Of a stretch of 64,000 nt of DNA, positions 1-10,279 are shown piece by piece. Position 1 is the first letter of the stretch, and each line of letters starts with the position of its first letter. This DNA comes from Verticillium longisporum. Its lineage: Eukaryota; Ascomycota; Sordariomycetes; Glomerellales; Plectosphaerellaceae. Location: positions 5,394,001 to 5,458,000 of the forward strand of contig JAETXT010000005.1 in the NCBI GenBank assembly GCA_019188255.1. The letters run 5' to 3'. The notes under the pieces were generated by a model that worked only from the letters and a program-made list of their open reading frames with translations, searched no databases and was not told where the DNA came from. The position numbers and the translations under genes were made by a program.

Positions 1-1
1 G

Positions 2-505
2 CAGTCGGGGCTCGACCTCTCGTCGCAGGTGGGCAAGACGCAGCTCGTGGCGGCAGGCGCAGGCGTCGGCAAGAGGGGGAGGAGTGCGGGTTTCTACTGC
101 GAGGCGTGCGACCTGACGTTCAAAGACAACAAACAGTTTGTCGAGCACATGAACACGCCGCAGCACCTGGCGGCAACGGGGCAGAAGATGGAGGTGGAGA
201 GGGCGTCGCCCGAGGAAGTCAAGGCGAGGATCCAATACTGGTGGGATCAGAAGGAGGAGTTTGTCAAGCAGCAGGCGACAGGTCTGCACGAGAGGTTGGA
301 GCTGCGGCGGGCAGAGGACGAGAGAGAGGCCGGAGAGAAGAGGCGCAAGAGGAAGGAGGCCGACGAAAGGAGGCGGAAGGAGTGGGAAGAAGCGAAGAAG
401 ATGAAAACAGAGAATGGGGACGATGTGAGGATTGAGGGCGAGCATGAGGAGGACGACATGATGGCTGCCATGGGCTTTGCCGGGTTTGGGACGTCGAAGA
501 AGTGA
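2..505 (+). CDS. SNU23: SNU23/ZMAT2-like U4/U6.U5 tri-snRNP zinc-finger protein, 3' part
   Basis: The reading frame is open from the window edge (base 2) to a stop at 503-505, so the 5' end lies outside. The visible protein starts with a segment like the LDLxSKxGKT stretch of ZMAT2/Snu23. A single U1-type C2H2 zinc finger follows (YCEACDLTFKDNKQFVEHMN, then PQHL), then the VERAS..VKARI motif that follows the finger in this family. The tail is a Lys/Arg/Glu-rich helix ending MGFAGFGTSKK. Snu23 is a component of the tri-snRNP and pre-catalytic spliceosome and acts near the 5' splice site in the nucleus (family knowledge). GTG at 29 is an internal codon, not a start. No intron is seen in the visible part. 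Confidence 0.85.
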   Translation, partial: QSGLDLSSQVGKTQLVAAGAGVGKRGRSAGFYCEACDLTFKDNKQFVEHMNTPQHLAATGQKMEVERASPEEVKARIQYWWDQKEEFVKQQATGLHERLELRRAEDEREAGEKRRKRKEADERRRKEWEEAKKMKTENGDDVRIEGEHEEDDMMAAMGFAGFGTSKK

Positions 506-1010
506 GTCGCGTGTTGCCCATGGCGAGGCTAAATGATACCCTAGAAATGAACAACGAGGTCAACTTGTACCTATTCGTTGCAACTCACTCAAGGTGGCAG
601 AGCTGCCCGGTGCAATGGCACAAAACATCGAGACATCGAACTGGAAAGTCGACTCGAACCTGTTCGTGCTCACCGAGTCGGTCAAACAGTCGGTGAAGAA
701 CGGACCCCGCCATCGGCAACGACCAAGAACGCTGTGGGTCGGTCTGCTGCTGGACCAGGCCAGACCAGTTCCAACCCCCACCATGACCAGCTGATCGACA
801 TTGGCCCTGACCGCGACACGACAAACGATTGTTGCAAACGCCGGGATCTTTGCACCCATATACTCGCAGCGTCGTTCGCCAGCCACATTCTCTCGGCCAA
901 TTCGTCTGCGGTCCTTGAGTCTGTCTCTACATCAACTGGCTTCTCTACCCCGCGTTCAGCCTCTCTCCTCTCTCCTTGTCCGCCCCTAGGAGCGCCTTCA
1001 ATCACCCATC
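506..1010. other. intergenic: SNU23 3' UTR and E2 promoter/5' UTR
   Basis: No convincing coding sequence. The last 150 bases are pyrimidine-rich (tctctcctctctcc type tracts up to the ATG at 1011), as is usual before fungal start codons. Short open frames here overlap each other in several frames and show no family resemblance. Confidence 0.6.
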
Positions 1011-1596
1011 ATGGCCTCTCCCTCAGGATCCTCCCTCCTCCTCGCCCGCTACTACAAAGACATGACCAAAGGTCAGGCCGCGAAGGACCTTCCTGGCGTC
1101 TCCGTCGGTCTCGTCAATAGCAACGTCTTCGAGTGGGAGGTCATGCTCATGATCAATGACGATTGCAAGTACTATGGTGGTCAGCACAATGTCCAGAACC
1201 CTAACGCATGGCGATATGCAAAGCTGATGAATACTGTCAGGCGGCTTCTTCCGCGCCCGTCTCACCTTCCCGCCAAACTTCCCCGACATGCCGCCCTCCA
1301 TGACGTTCCAGAACCCGATCCCCTTCCACCCCAACATCTACCCCGACGGCAAGCTGTGCATCTCGATCCTACACCCGCCAGGCGAGGATGAGTTCGCGTA
1401 CGAGGAGGCATCAGAGAGGTGGAGCTCCGTCCGCAGCCCCGAGAGCATCCTCGTCAGTGTCCTGAGTCTGTTCCATAGCCCGAATACCGAGTCGCCCGCC
1501 AATGTCGAGGCCGGGAGGTTGCTGCGAGAGGACACCAAGGAGTTCAGGAAACGGGTGCGCGTTTGCGTGAGGCAGAGTCAGGAGGAGAGTTTTTAA
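1011..1596 (+). CDS. ubiquitin-conjugating enzyme E2, UBC15/UBE2G type
   Basis: Spliced CDS is join(1011..1176,1241..1596), 173 aa. The intron starts gtggtcag and ends ctgtcag; joining gives CKYYGGFFRARLTFP, the normal beta-strand region of an E2. Domain order is complete: N-terminal helix, FEWEV strand, PPNFP..PP loop, HPNIYPDGKLCISILHPPG with the catalytic Cys, an acidic loop after the active site (EDEFAYEEASERW) as in UBE2G/Ubc7-type E2s, then the SPxxILxSVLSL helix and an ANVEAGRLL C-terminal helix. The overall match is closest to fission yeast Ubc15. It charges ubiquitin from E1 and passes it to E3 ligases; its specific targets are not visible from sequence. A donor three bases downstream would add one Gly in the same frame, so the exact junction is slightly uncertain. 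Confidence 0.9.
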
Positions 1597-1954
1597 GGTG
1601 CACACGGGTCCATTCGCGTACGGCGACCTTTTGAAGATACCCAGGCGTTAGCAAGACCGTGGATTGGGGGAGCACAGATTTGGCGGCAATGCCATAAAGT
1701 CACGGAACCAGACACTCTCGACCCAATTCGCAGGTTCATAATGTGTTCATCCAAAAATTGTCTGACTGCTTCAGGAGTCTATTCCAATCATGTCTACTTA
1801 TAATAACTCCAGTGGCAATCTCGCACCCAAAGCAAATCTATCCGAAACGATCCTACGCCGGCAACCTGCTACAACCCCATTCCTTTCCAGTCTAAATCAC
1901 TTGGTTCGTGTTCTCCGTGTCAGATAGTGATATGAGAGGGCGCACGTACGTACC
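1597..1954. other. intergenic between convergent genes
   Basis: Lies between the ends of the convergent E2 and coiled-coil genes. AT-richer than the flanking exons and presumably holds both 3' UTRs. I see no further feature. Confidence 0.5.
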
Positions 1955-4732
1955 TTAGTCAATGGTTGGCGAGCACTCGGAATCTGCATCACTTGCGCTC
2001 CGGTCCTTCAACGAACTCGCCCTGACAGAGGAGGACGTGGCAAACTCTATCGTAGGAGAGCAGCTGTGCGGCGATTCAGCCTTGACTTCGAGCAGCCGGC
2101 GTCGGAGGGCCTTGTTCTCGTCCCGCGTATTGCTAAGCTCGCCGTCGGACTCGATCGCCTTTTCGACTAGTTCTTCGATGAGAGCATCCTTCTTGGTAAG
2201 CTCAGTCAGAGAGGCGCGGTGCAGCTCTGCTTCCTCCACCTTTTGCTGCCGGATGTTTTCGTGCGCCACCTCGAGCTCCTTCTGGGCGTCGGCCAGCACC
2301 GCCCGCGTCGTGGTCAATTCGGCATCGAATTGACAGACCATGCGCCCGGCCTCTCCGTGGTGGGCGCGCAAGTCATCCTTGGCAGTCTCCAGGTCCCAGG
2401 AGATCTCCTTCTTCTCGGCGCACTTGCGGTCGTAGTCCTTGCGGTACATGGCAGCCATGTTCTCGGCCTTCAGGCACCGCGCCTTGACCTGATCGGTTTC
2501 TGCGGCAGCAGCGAGACGTGCGACCTCAGCAATGTTGATCTGGAGGCGGGCGTCCTCGTGCGCCGCGCGCTCGCGCTGGAGAGCCGCCATGACATCCTCG
2601 AACGCGTGGCGCTCTTCTTTGAGCTGCCTTTGTGTCTCCTCGATAATCTGGCGCTTCTCCTTAAACATGTAAGCCGATCGCTCTACGAAGCAGGCAAACT
2701 TGCTCTCCTGATACTCCTCGAATTCTGTCACCCTCTTCTCCGCTTCCACAGCCTGGTCGTCGAACCGCTGCTTGAGGAGCTCGTACCGGTCGTTTGAGAC
2801 GCTGAGCTCACGGTTGGCAAGTCGCAGCTGTTTGGTGAGCTGCTCGATGAGGAGTTGCGTGCGGCTGGTCTCTGCGCCGTCGTCAGCAGCACAAGGGTCC
2901 GGGACACGGCCGCCGAGCTGGGCGTTCTCTTTGAGGGCACTGAGAAGCGACCGAACCAACTGCGCTGTGAGCGCGTCTTCGCTGCGGCCGTCGACGCCGA
3001 AGAGAGTCTGGTCTAGCTGGCGCGTGTAGGCATCAAACTGTGCCTGCTTCTGAGCAAGGGCAGCAGCATGCTCAACATGGGCGGCGCGAAGAGCATTGTC
3101 CGTTGTCTCGAGAACCTCAGTAAGGGCGGCGATCTCTTTAGTGGCTGCAAGGTCGCGGGCCTGGGTGCCGAGGATGTACTGACGAAGTAGGGTATCCGAC
3201 ATGCCGCTTGGCTTGAGTTCGGGTGGAGTCTTGGGGGCCGCGAAGAGACGGTTGAGACTCTCTCTGCTCGGGAATACAACGGGCCCAGGGAAAGGGGCGC
3301 CAGACGCACTAGCAGATTCGCGCGTCCTTTCGGGCATTGACATATGCTGGTTAGCCGTGGCGTTAGGCTCAGACACATTGACCTTTGCAGCGGCATCGCG
3401 CACGGCGCCTGGGGCAATGTTCTGTTCCGCATTCATTATGGGTTGGATCAATAAGTCACTTGACTTTCTGGTTTCTGCAGGCACAACACCATCCACGTCA
3501 GCGGAAGGGCCTGCGAGACGGAACATGGCTGCCCACTCTTCGTTTTGCAAGTTGCGAGCTCTGGCCATGGAGTATTCGGTGCTGCGAGGATGGTATTCCT
3601 TCTGAGGCTGCCCGACGGAACTTTTCGGGATGCTGTTCTGCTTCGAGGCAGTGCCCTTGGAGTTCGCAGAAGCATGAATCGTAGGCAGGATCTTGGAAGT
3701 AGCGGCATGGCGGAGAACCGCCTCAGGAGTTGCGTCGTATACATCGTCGTCGCTAGTGCACCGCTTCACCGTTGTGTCACAAACGTCAGGGAGCCAATGG
3801 TCTTTCTCGGTGTCAACTGCTACGTTTGCGGGCTGCTTGGAGCCGCGTCGCAAGGCTATGGGTCGAACGGAGTGACTTGGCGAGGAACGCATTAACTTGA
3901 TATCAGCCGGTGTAATGTATTGAATCAGGGGCTCTGGCTCTGGCTGGGAATTGCCGACAGAATTATTCAAGACTGGGTTCGTGTTGCTGACCCGAGGCTT
4001 GAGGTTGCTTGGAAGGGCAGGATACATCGGGTTTCCATAGTACCCGACAAGTCCAAGATACTCGTGAATTTCGGCCTGTTGCCCTGGCGAAAGAACTGCG
4101 AGGCCGGCACTGGTCAGAGGTCCAGGAGAAGAGTGAATAGGATCGCCAGTAATACTGCCGCGTCTAGGTTGGGAGGGGTTCTCGTCCCAGACATGCTGGG
4201 CAGGCTGTGACCCATCATCAGCAGGCTGATCCGTTGCTTGAGGCTTGGGCTGCACTTGCAGAGCCTCCCCATTCCGAAGTCGCACGTCATCGGAGCGCCG
4301 GATGGGCGGGATAGTACTAGTGACGTGGGCTTCAGGTTCGGAGCGCCGAGGTCCGGCCTCGGCAGAAGAGTGATGTACAGGAGGCATGCCTCCAGCGGAG
4401 GACTGGATCATGCGTGCTGGCAGAAGAGAAGGCATCGAAGGCATCGAATGCATCGAAGGGAGCGTCATGTTGCCCTGCACTTGAAAGACATGACAGCCTT
4501 GGAAATGATGCTGCGGATTCATACCAGACGGACGGAAAGAGCGATTTTGCGTACTGATGCCGTCGATGGTTGGCTGAACAAGTTCTTGGGGAGGGTACTG
4601 GGAGTACTGCATGGGGCGCTCGAGGTATTGAGCCTGGTTGTCGAAGGCAGACCTGCTGCTTTGGTTAAGGTTGCTTGCCATGGCTGGAGAGTGAGTGATA
4701 ACTGTGCTGAGTAGGTGGAAAGAGTCGAACAT
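1955..4732 (-). CDS. large coiled-coil protein of unknown function
   Basis: Single uninterrupted frame of 925 codons. An internal Met (codon 18, ATG at 4681, MASNLNQSSRSAFDN) is an equally good start and would give 908 aa. The N-terminal half (to about residue 500) is low-complexity and likely disordered, rich in Pro, Ser, Gln and Met. From about residue 515 to 880 the sequence is strongly charged with heptad-like spacing (e.g. LIEQLTKQLRLANRELSVSN, RQIIEETQRQLKEERHAFE), predicting a long coiled coil. The tail is Ser-rich (SSSVRASSLKDRSASD). I recognise no catalytic domain. The build resembles scaffold proteins of the cytoskeleton, septum or polarity machinery, but that is only an inference from composition. 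Confidence 0.8.
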   Translation of the reverse strand: MFDSFHLLSTVITHSPAMASNLNQSSRSAFDNQAQYLERPMQYSQYPPQELVQPTIDGISTQNRSFRPSGMNPQHHFQGCHVFQVQGNMTLPSMHSMPSMPSLLPARMIQSSAGGMPPVHHSSAEAGPRRSEPEAHVTSTIPPIRRSDDVRLRNGEALQVQPKPQATDQPADDGSQPAQHVWDENPSQPRRGSITGDPIHSSPGPLTSAGLAVLSPGQQAEIHEYLGLVGYYGNPMYPALPSNLKPRVSNTNPVLNNSVGNSQPEPEPLIQYITPADIKLMRSSPSHSVRPIALRRGSKQPANVAVDTEKDHWLPDVCDTTVKRCTSDDDVYDATPEAVLRHAATSKILPTIHASANSKGTASKQNSIPKSSVGQPQKEYHPRSTEYSMARARNLQNEEWAAMFRLAGPSADVDGVVPAETRKSSDLLIQPIMNAEQNIAPGAVRDAAAKVNVSEPNATANQHMSMPERTRESASASGAPFPGPVVFPSRESLNRLFAAPKTPPELKPSGMSDTLLRQYILGTQARDLAATKEIAALTEVLETTDNALRAAHVEHAAALAQKQAQFDAYTRQLDQTLFGVDGRSEDALTAQLVRSLLSALKENAQLGGRVPDPCAADDGAETSRTQLLIEQLTKQLRLANRELSVSNDRYELLKQRFDDQAVEAEKRVTEFEEYQESKFACFVERSAYMFKEKRQIIEETQRQLKEERHAFEDVMAALQRERAAHEDARLQINIAEVARLAAAAETDQVKARCLKAENMAAMYRKDYDRKCAEKKEISWDLETAKDDLRAHHGEAGRMVCQFDAELTTTRAVLADAQKELEVAHENIRQQKVEEAELHRASLTELTKKDALIEELVEKAIESDGELSNTRDENKALRRRLLEVKAESPHSCSPTIEFATSSSVRASSLKDRSASDADSECSPTID

Positions 4733-5691
4733 GGAATGATGAAGGAAGAGAGGCGAAATATTACGAGTGGCTCCAATGAAGCATATTTATGCTGTTGATT
4801 GATCCCTCCGAGGAGCGAATCTGCAACAGACGTCGATTCGCTGAGTGAAATCAATGCTTCTGGATCCGCAGAATGTGTTTGCGGGCAACTTTGTCTGGGA
4901 AGAAGAATGACCCACTGGCTTGACATTGAGTATTGTGTAGGCGTGTCTCATGTCAAGCTATCCTTTCAAGCTGAAGCTTGAGCAATGCCATAGTTCAGAG
5001 GCAGCTCTAGCTTGTAGAATCGATGATTCTGTTGAGACCATCGCTTTGTTGTCAAATGAAGTAGTACACGGGCCAAGACCGTGGAGGACCAATATACACT
5101 AGGTAGTGTACGAGTTCAGGTCGGTTGATAGGTTTATCAACAACGTTGTCAAGCGGACCATCTTCATCCATCTTAGTGAGTAAAAAAAGTCTAGACCAGA
5201 CCGTAGGTCCGAGTGTCTTGGGGCTGCTCAATCGTATTTCCTTGTAAGAAATATTCAGTGGTTGTCAGAAGCCATTGGCCTAAACCTCGAGAGTAGGATA
5301 TGTTGAAAGGAAGTGGCCCAAGTCCTGACAAAGATATCGAAACCACATAGCACGAGATACAAAGCCATTGTCAGTCGCTGTGTGTCGGGTACCATGTAGC
5401 GTTGTTGTTAAGCAGCCTTTATCTTCTTTGTTCCGCTCACTAGGAGCATGAGGGCCCCGTAGACCTTTCTGCGTAGGTAGGTAGATGAGATAAGGTCTTT
5501 GTACTTGCGTGCCAACAGTTGATGCTGCTATTGACGACATCTGGGTAGCAATTTCTGCAAAAACCCTCGGCTAGATGTTACTGCAGGTGCTGAGTGAGGG
5601 AGAGATCGTAGATCATTGATTGTTGAAGGAACATCTACTTTTGTTATCGTCTAATTTGCTTCATATTTCATCATGGCATTGTCGATGAAGA
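4733..5691. other. intergenic, about 0.96 kb
   Basis: Upstream of the coiled-coil gene and downstream of the NmrA-like gene. Base composition is more AT-rich than the neighbours, and open frames are short and unsupported. No repeat or RNA gene recognised. Confidence 0.5.
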
Positions 5692-6836
5692 TCATTTGTC
5701 AATGATATCGGTCCAGTCCTGGTTCTTAACCCACTCTTCGAGACTTGTCATTGGACAATCGATGCCAGCCTGCTCATGTCAGTACATGTCCATCAGCACT
5801 TCACCCCGCCAACAGAACTTACCTTTCTAATATCCTCCGCCCGCAGCAGATCCATACCACCATCATAGCCTGGATCGGTGGTGTATTCAAACATCAATGC
5901 AACCTCAATGCCGGTAGCCTCTTCTCCCGTAGCAGCCACCATTTCATCAAATGTGACCTGGTTGAAAGCAACGGGGTGACCAGTCAGATTTCCCCAAGAT
6001 TGGATCCACTCGGCCCAGCTGCCCGTGGTTCCCCCGGCCATGTCGGCCTTGCCAGGCGGCATCTGAGACACGGCAAAGGTGAAGGAACCCATGTCGGCAA
6101 CCGGGTCAAAGTGAGGGACCATACGGTCAGGCGCCGTGGTGAAGGACATTTGGAAGGTGCCATCGGGGCGCTGCAAAAAGATTAGCACGCACGAAAATGG
6201 AAAATCAGTCACTGAGGTCGGAGGTTTGCCTACCTTGCCAAAGTACGAGTTGGGCAGGATGCGATGGCTCGTGTAGAAGAAGCCAGTGTGAATGCACGAC
6301 ATCTTGGCAGCCAACGCCGGGTACTTTTCGTCGACGTAGGAGGGGAAAACGTCGGCCTTGGAATCGAAATGGTACAGGTCTTTGTACTTGCCCTGACTGC
6401 AACGACCCGCGTGGCTCAGCGTCGAGACGAGGAAGCCATTCTCAACCAGCGTGTCGACGGTCTTGGCGGCCGCATCGGCAATATTCTTCCCCTGGCGCAC
6501 TTCGACATCGTAGGCGAAGCGGCGGCACGTAATGCCCTGCTTCTCGGCGGCGGCGCGGCAGTCTGGGCGGAAGAACGGCTCCCAGTAGTTGGTGACGGAG
6601 AAGATGAGGTTGGCGCCTTGAAGAGCGGCGGCGAGAGCAACGGGGTCGTCGAGGTCGGCCGCCACGACCTCGGCGCCCTCCTCGGCGAGGGCGAGGGCAG
6701 CAGGCGAAGAGGGGTTGCGGGTGATGGCGCGGACGCGGAAGTTCGCAGCAAGAAAGCGGCGGGCAACGGAGCCGCCCTGGTTGCCTGTGGCACCGACGAC
6801 GGCGATCAGACGGGAGGTGCCGCCAGTGGTAGCCAT
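5692..6836 (-). CDS. NmrA-like NAD(P)-binding protein
   Basis: Spliced CDS is complement(join(5692..5769,5823..6170,6234..6836)), 342 aa. Both introns have GTAGGC/GTAAGT donors and CAG acceptors. Splicing the second replaces a short read-through tail with RKAGIDCPMTSLEEWVKNQ, a typical NmrA-family C-terminus. The N-terminus has the Rossmann motif VVGATGNQGGSVARRFL (GxxGxxG), followed by RAITRNPSS (phosphate-binding Arg) and DLDDP. NmrA proteins are atypical short-chain dehydrogenases that bind NAD(P), often without catalysis, and can act as redox sensors; NmrA itself regulates the GATA factor AreA. Many fungal genomes carry dozens of paralogues, so a nitrogen-regulatory role should not be assumed. 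The first intron is 63 bp and in frame, so an unspliced reading also stays open. Confidence 0.85.
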
Positions 6837-7451
6837 GGTGGGCGATTTGTGGTTTGGAGCGAGTGCGAGTGGGATCCCGTTGGTTGGTTCGTCTGGTGTC
6901 CTTTCTCGTTCAGCAGCGTCAATTCACGTGTCTGACACCAAAATGCGATGCTGTGGTTTGCTGAAGAGCTGAGACTTTGGCACGTTGGCAACTGAGGGGA
7001 TGGAGGGGAAAGGGCTGGCTAGAAGGAGGACCCCTGTTCCCACGAGGCCCAGAACGGCACACTGGGATCGGGCCCCGCTGAAGCAGAACGCAAATCCTGG
7101 TTGGTATCCAGGCGGTTGGATAGCGCAGGCTGCCTCCTAGGTACCTACCCGACTAGGTAGGTACCTACCTACCTAGGTACCTACCTTAGGAGGTAGGTAG
7201 GCAAGCAAGGTAAGGTTCCTAAGGGACCGAGTCTAGCACGAAAACTGGGCAACGGGTAGCCCAGGCCAGCCAAGGGAGCAGAGCTGCTCTTGCTCGGGCT
7301 TTGACCACGCTTGCTCAGTGAGCATCACCTTGAATCACCTCAACCTCCCAGTCCCTCCGACCAGGCTACTACCGAGCCTACGCCCAACTACCGTTCCGAC
7401 TTTGAATTTCCAAAGGAATTGTCATTAGAGTCTCTCGGCTATCAAACCTCT
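6837..7451. other. intergenic with TACCTA-motif cluster
   Basis: Promoter of the NmrA-like gene and 3' flank of the argininosuccinate lyase gene. Its main feature is the dense TACCTA/TAGGTA tract listed separately. Confidence 0.5.
7136..7205. repeat. TACCTA/TAGGTA palindromic cluster
   Basis: About 70 bases made almost wholly of alternating TACCTA and TAGGTA units (cctaggtacctaccc, gactaggtaggtacctacct, taggtacctaccttagg). The units form nested palindromes around GGTACC and CCTAGG. Smaller versions recur in this window near 9533-9546, 9638-9682, 34186-34200 and 62541-62570, always between genes. Confidence 0.75.
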
Positions 7452-8952
7452 CTAAGCCAGCGTGGCCATAAGAACCTTGATCTGCTCCAGAACACTTGAC
7501 CGACTAGTACCACCCTTGACCGACCTCATCTCGACGCTTCGCTCGTAGTCAAATGTCTGCGCAACATCCTCCCCAAACCGGCTATCAATAGCCTGAAGTT
7601 GCTCCAGTGAGAGCTCGTTCATCGGGATACCTAGCTTCTCGCTCGTAGCGACACATCGCCCAGAAATGTGGTGCGTCTCACGGAAGGGTACACCCTTTCG
7701 TACGAGATAATCAGCAAGATCAGTAGCCAGCATGAACGGATCTAGGGCAGCCTTCATCCGCTCTGGCCTGATGGTCAGAGTGGAGAGGATACCCTGTGCA
7801 ATCTGAAGGCTATCAGAGATAGTCTTCACATGATCCAACATGGGTTCGCAGCTTTCCTGCAAGTGGTTTTGTTATGTGCTGGGCAGGCCCTTCTGGGTCA
7901 TCATAAGGCCAGCCATGTGGCCAAATGCTCGGCCGGCTTTTCCTCGCAAGAGTTCCAAGCCATCTGGGTTCTTCTTGTTCGGCATCAAAGAACTTCCAGT
8001 CGAATAAGCATCGGCAATGGAAACAAAGCCAAACTCGGAAGAGGAATACAGAATAAGATCCTCAGCCCATCGAGAAATATGTTGCATGAGCATACTACCC
8101 CATTGCAGGAATTCAGTGACGAAATCTCTGTCACTAACAGCATTCATGGAGTTCCATAGAATGTCTGCGAAGCCCAGCTCCTCGGCCATCATATCGCGAT
8201 CAATGTTGAAGCCATTGCCAGCAAGAGCACCACAGCCAAGTGGGCTCCTGTTGACACGCTTTGAAGTCTCGCGCAGCCGCTCAAGATCGTTCGCAAAGTA
8301 AAAGCCAAATGACAACAGATGCTGCGACCACAGAACAGGCATGGCACGCTGGAGGTGGGTATATCCAGGCATGAGAACGCCGCTGTCAAGGTCAGGAGGG
8401 TTGCTAGATTTGGAGGATCATCAGACTTACTTCTCGGCCTCAGCGCGGGCGGCAATCACCTCAATCAAGGCAATCAGGTGGCCCTCAATCTCCTGGATCT
8501 GGTTGCGAAGCCACAGACGCATGTCACAGGCAACCTGCTCATTGCGACTGCGACCCGTGTGTAGCTTGCCGGCGATGTCCTTGCCAATAATCTCACCAAG
8601 CCGGCGCTCATTGGCGGTATGGATATCTTCATCGTTGGGCATGATAACAAAGGTATCAGCCTCCCACTCCTTCTGAACCTCCCGCAGGCCTCTCTCGATT
8701 TCAGTGAATTCGTCGTTGGAAATGATGCCAGACTTGGCGTTTGCGCGCGCAAACGCAATGCTGCCGAGGATATCTTCCTTGAACAGGAGCTTGTCGTATT
8801 GAATACTTGCATTGTACTGGAGCATGAGGGGATCGAGGCCGCCTGTCATTCTGGGGTTAGCACTTGGCACTCGAACTCCCGGCAGGCAGAAACCAACCTG
8901 TGAAGCGGCCACCCCAAAGCATGTTTTCTGCAGGTGCCTTTCCAGATGCCAT
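7452..8952 (-). CDS. ARG4: argininosuccinate lyase (with in-frame stop)
   Basis: Spliced CDS is complement(join(7452..8382,8431..8842,8898..8952)), 466 codons, the usual family length. The start at 8952 gives [17 protein letters not shown]; two introns of 55 and 48 bp restore FTGGLDP and [16 protein letters not shown]. The enzyme splits argininosuccinate to arginine and fumarate in the last step of arginine synthesis. Visible family motifs are [35 protein letters not shown] (catalytic signature) and [14 protein letters not shown]. The frame is interrupted by TAA at 7872-7874, directly after QKGLPST, where the family normally has YNKDLQE; the next recognisable residues ([10 protein letters not shown]) resume in the same frame 12 bases on. 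No GT-AG intron explains this. Either the gene is broken, or the sequence is wrong or missing a segment here. Confidence 0.85.
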
Positions 8953-10279
8953 GGTGTGCTGACTGCGTTCGTATTTGCTAGGGTTGAGTACAGCAACTGC
9001 CAGAGAATGAGTCGGCGTCTACTCCGGTATCGCGTCCAATTTTTGTTTGATTACCTAAGACGAATATAGCTCTGTGCTGGCAGGTCACGTGCACTCACGT
9101 GATCGAGCGAGTCAAAAGGACCTGGAGCGCTAAAACTGTTCCTGTGGTTTGGCCAGTTGCAATGTCTCTCAGGCTACCAAGTGGCCTCGATCTTGTTAAA
9201 CTTGATTGTGATTCGCTTCTCGCACCAGGGATTTGGGCGCGCAGGGGAAGAATGTCCGTTTGTCACCGAGTTCCTGGAGGGTGTGACACCCCCCACGAGT
9301 GCCGGGAGCCCCGAGCCCGGTGCCCGGCGCTGGCCCGTGCCGGGGTCCTGGCACACTGAGTTCTGTGTGATCCGTGCCCGCAACTGTGTGTAGGGGCCTG
9401 CAAGAAGGCAGGCGCTGCACTCACCTCAAGCTTGATTTGATCACCTTTGCTCGGGCAGGGTAAAAAGCAGGGACAGCTCAGGCTTGGCACCAAAGCAGAT
9501 TGGGGAGCCCAGATCTGTCGGAGGTAGCTATTGAGGTACCTACGTAGGCGATGACGAAGATCTCAGGGGCTCATGATCGCAGATCTGATCTGTTGAACGA
9601 GGCAAAGAAAGTGCCTTGCTTTGCCTTCCGGTTGCCTGGTACCTAGGCACCTTACCTTAAGGTACTTATCAGCTAACCTACCTGCACCTTCGGTACAATT
9701 GGCAAAGAAGGCACGATCGAGATATGCCCTTTGGACGCGCATCTCACCTTCTGTCTTGTTCGCAAAGCGGTCGATCCCGCCTGCTCTAGTCACCGCACTA
9801 GGCACTGGACACGTGGATCGGCCCATCGACTTGGTAGTGTGGGCAAGGCAAGAATGACCTGTCCTGCAGCAGGTGCAAGTGGCGCTGTAACGCCCGGCCT
9901 GTGCTCCTTCCCCAAACGGGGAAAACGTACGAATCCACTTCCCTTTGTGAGAATTGTAGCATCCATCTCGCACCTCCTGCCGCTGAAGCCGTACCTTAGC
10001 TCGTGCTCCTTCCTGAAGACAGACAGGCCTTGAGTGCGTTGAATGGCCACTCTCGTTCTCGTGACCGCAGGTCCGAAGGTCCACACTCTCCGTCCAGACC
10101 CTCTCCTCCATAACCTTTCTTAGCCTCGTCTGTCTGACTCTGCGCACCATACCTCTCTATTCTTGACAATTGTTTCCATCGGCGCACAATTGCTCTTGGT
10201 CCTTCTCTCGGCCCCAACAGATTCGACTTCAGTGATCGACACACCGCGACCTAGAGCAGCCCTGTGCTGTGCTCGAGCC
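8953..10279. other. divergent promoter region, 1.3 kb
   Basis: Lies between the divergently transcribed argininosuccinate lyase and methyltransferase genes. It holds further TACCTA-type motifs (about 9533-9546 and 9638-9682). A 195-codon frame on the minus strand at 9563-10150 has no recognisable family and probably arises by chance. No TATA box or regulator site can be assigned with confidence. Confidence 0.5.

Noticed and set aside
9563..10150. 195-codon minus-strand frame in the argininosuccinate lyase/methyltransferase intergenic region
   Set aside because: Composition is irregular, there is no recognisable motif, and it overlaps promoter DNA and TACCTA clusters.
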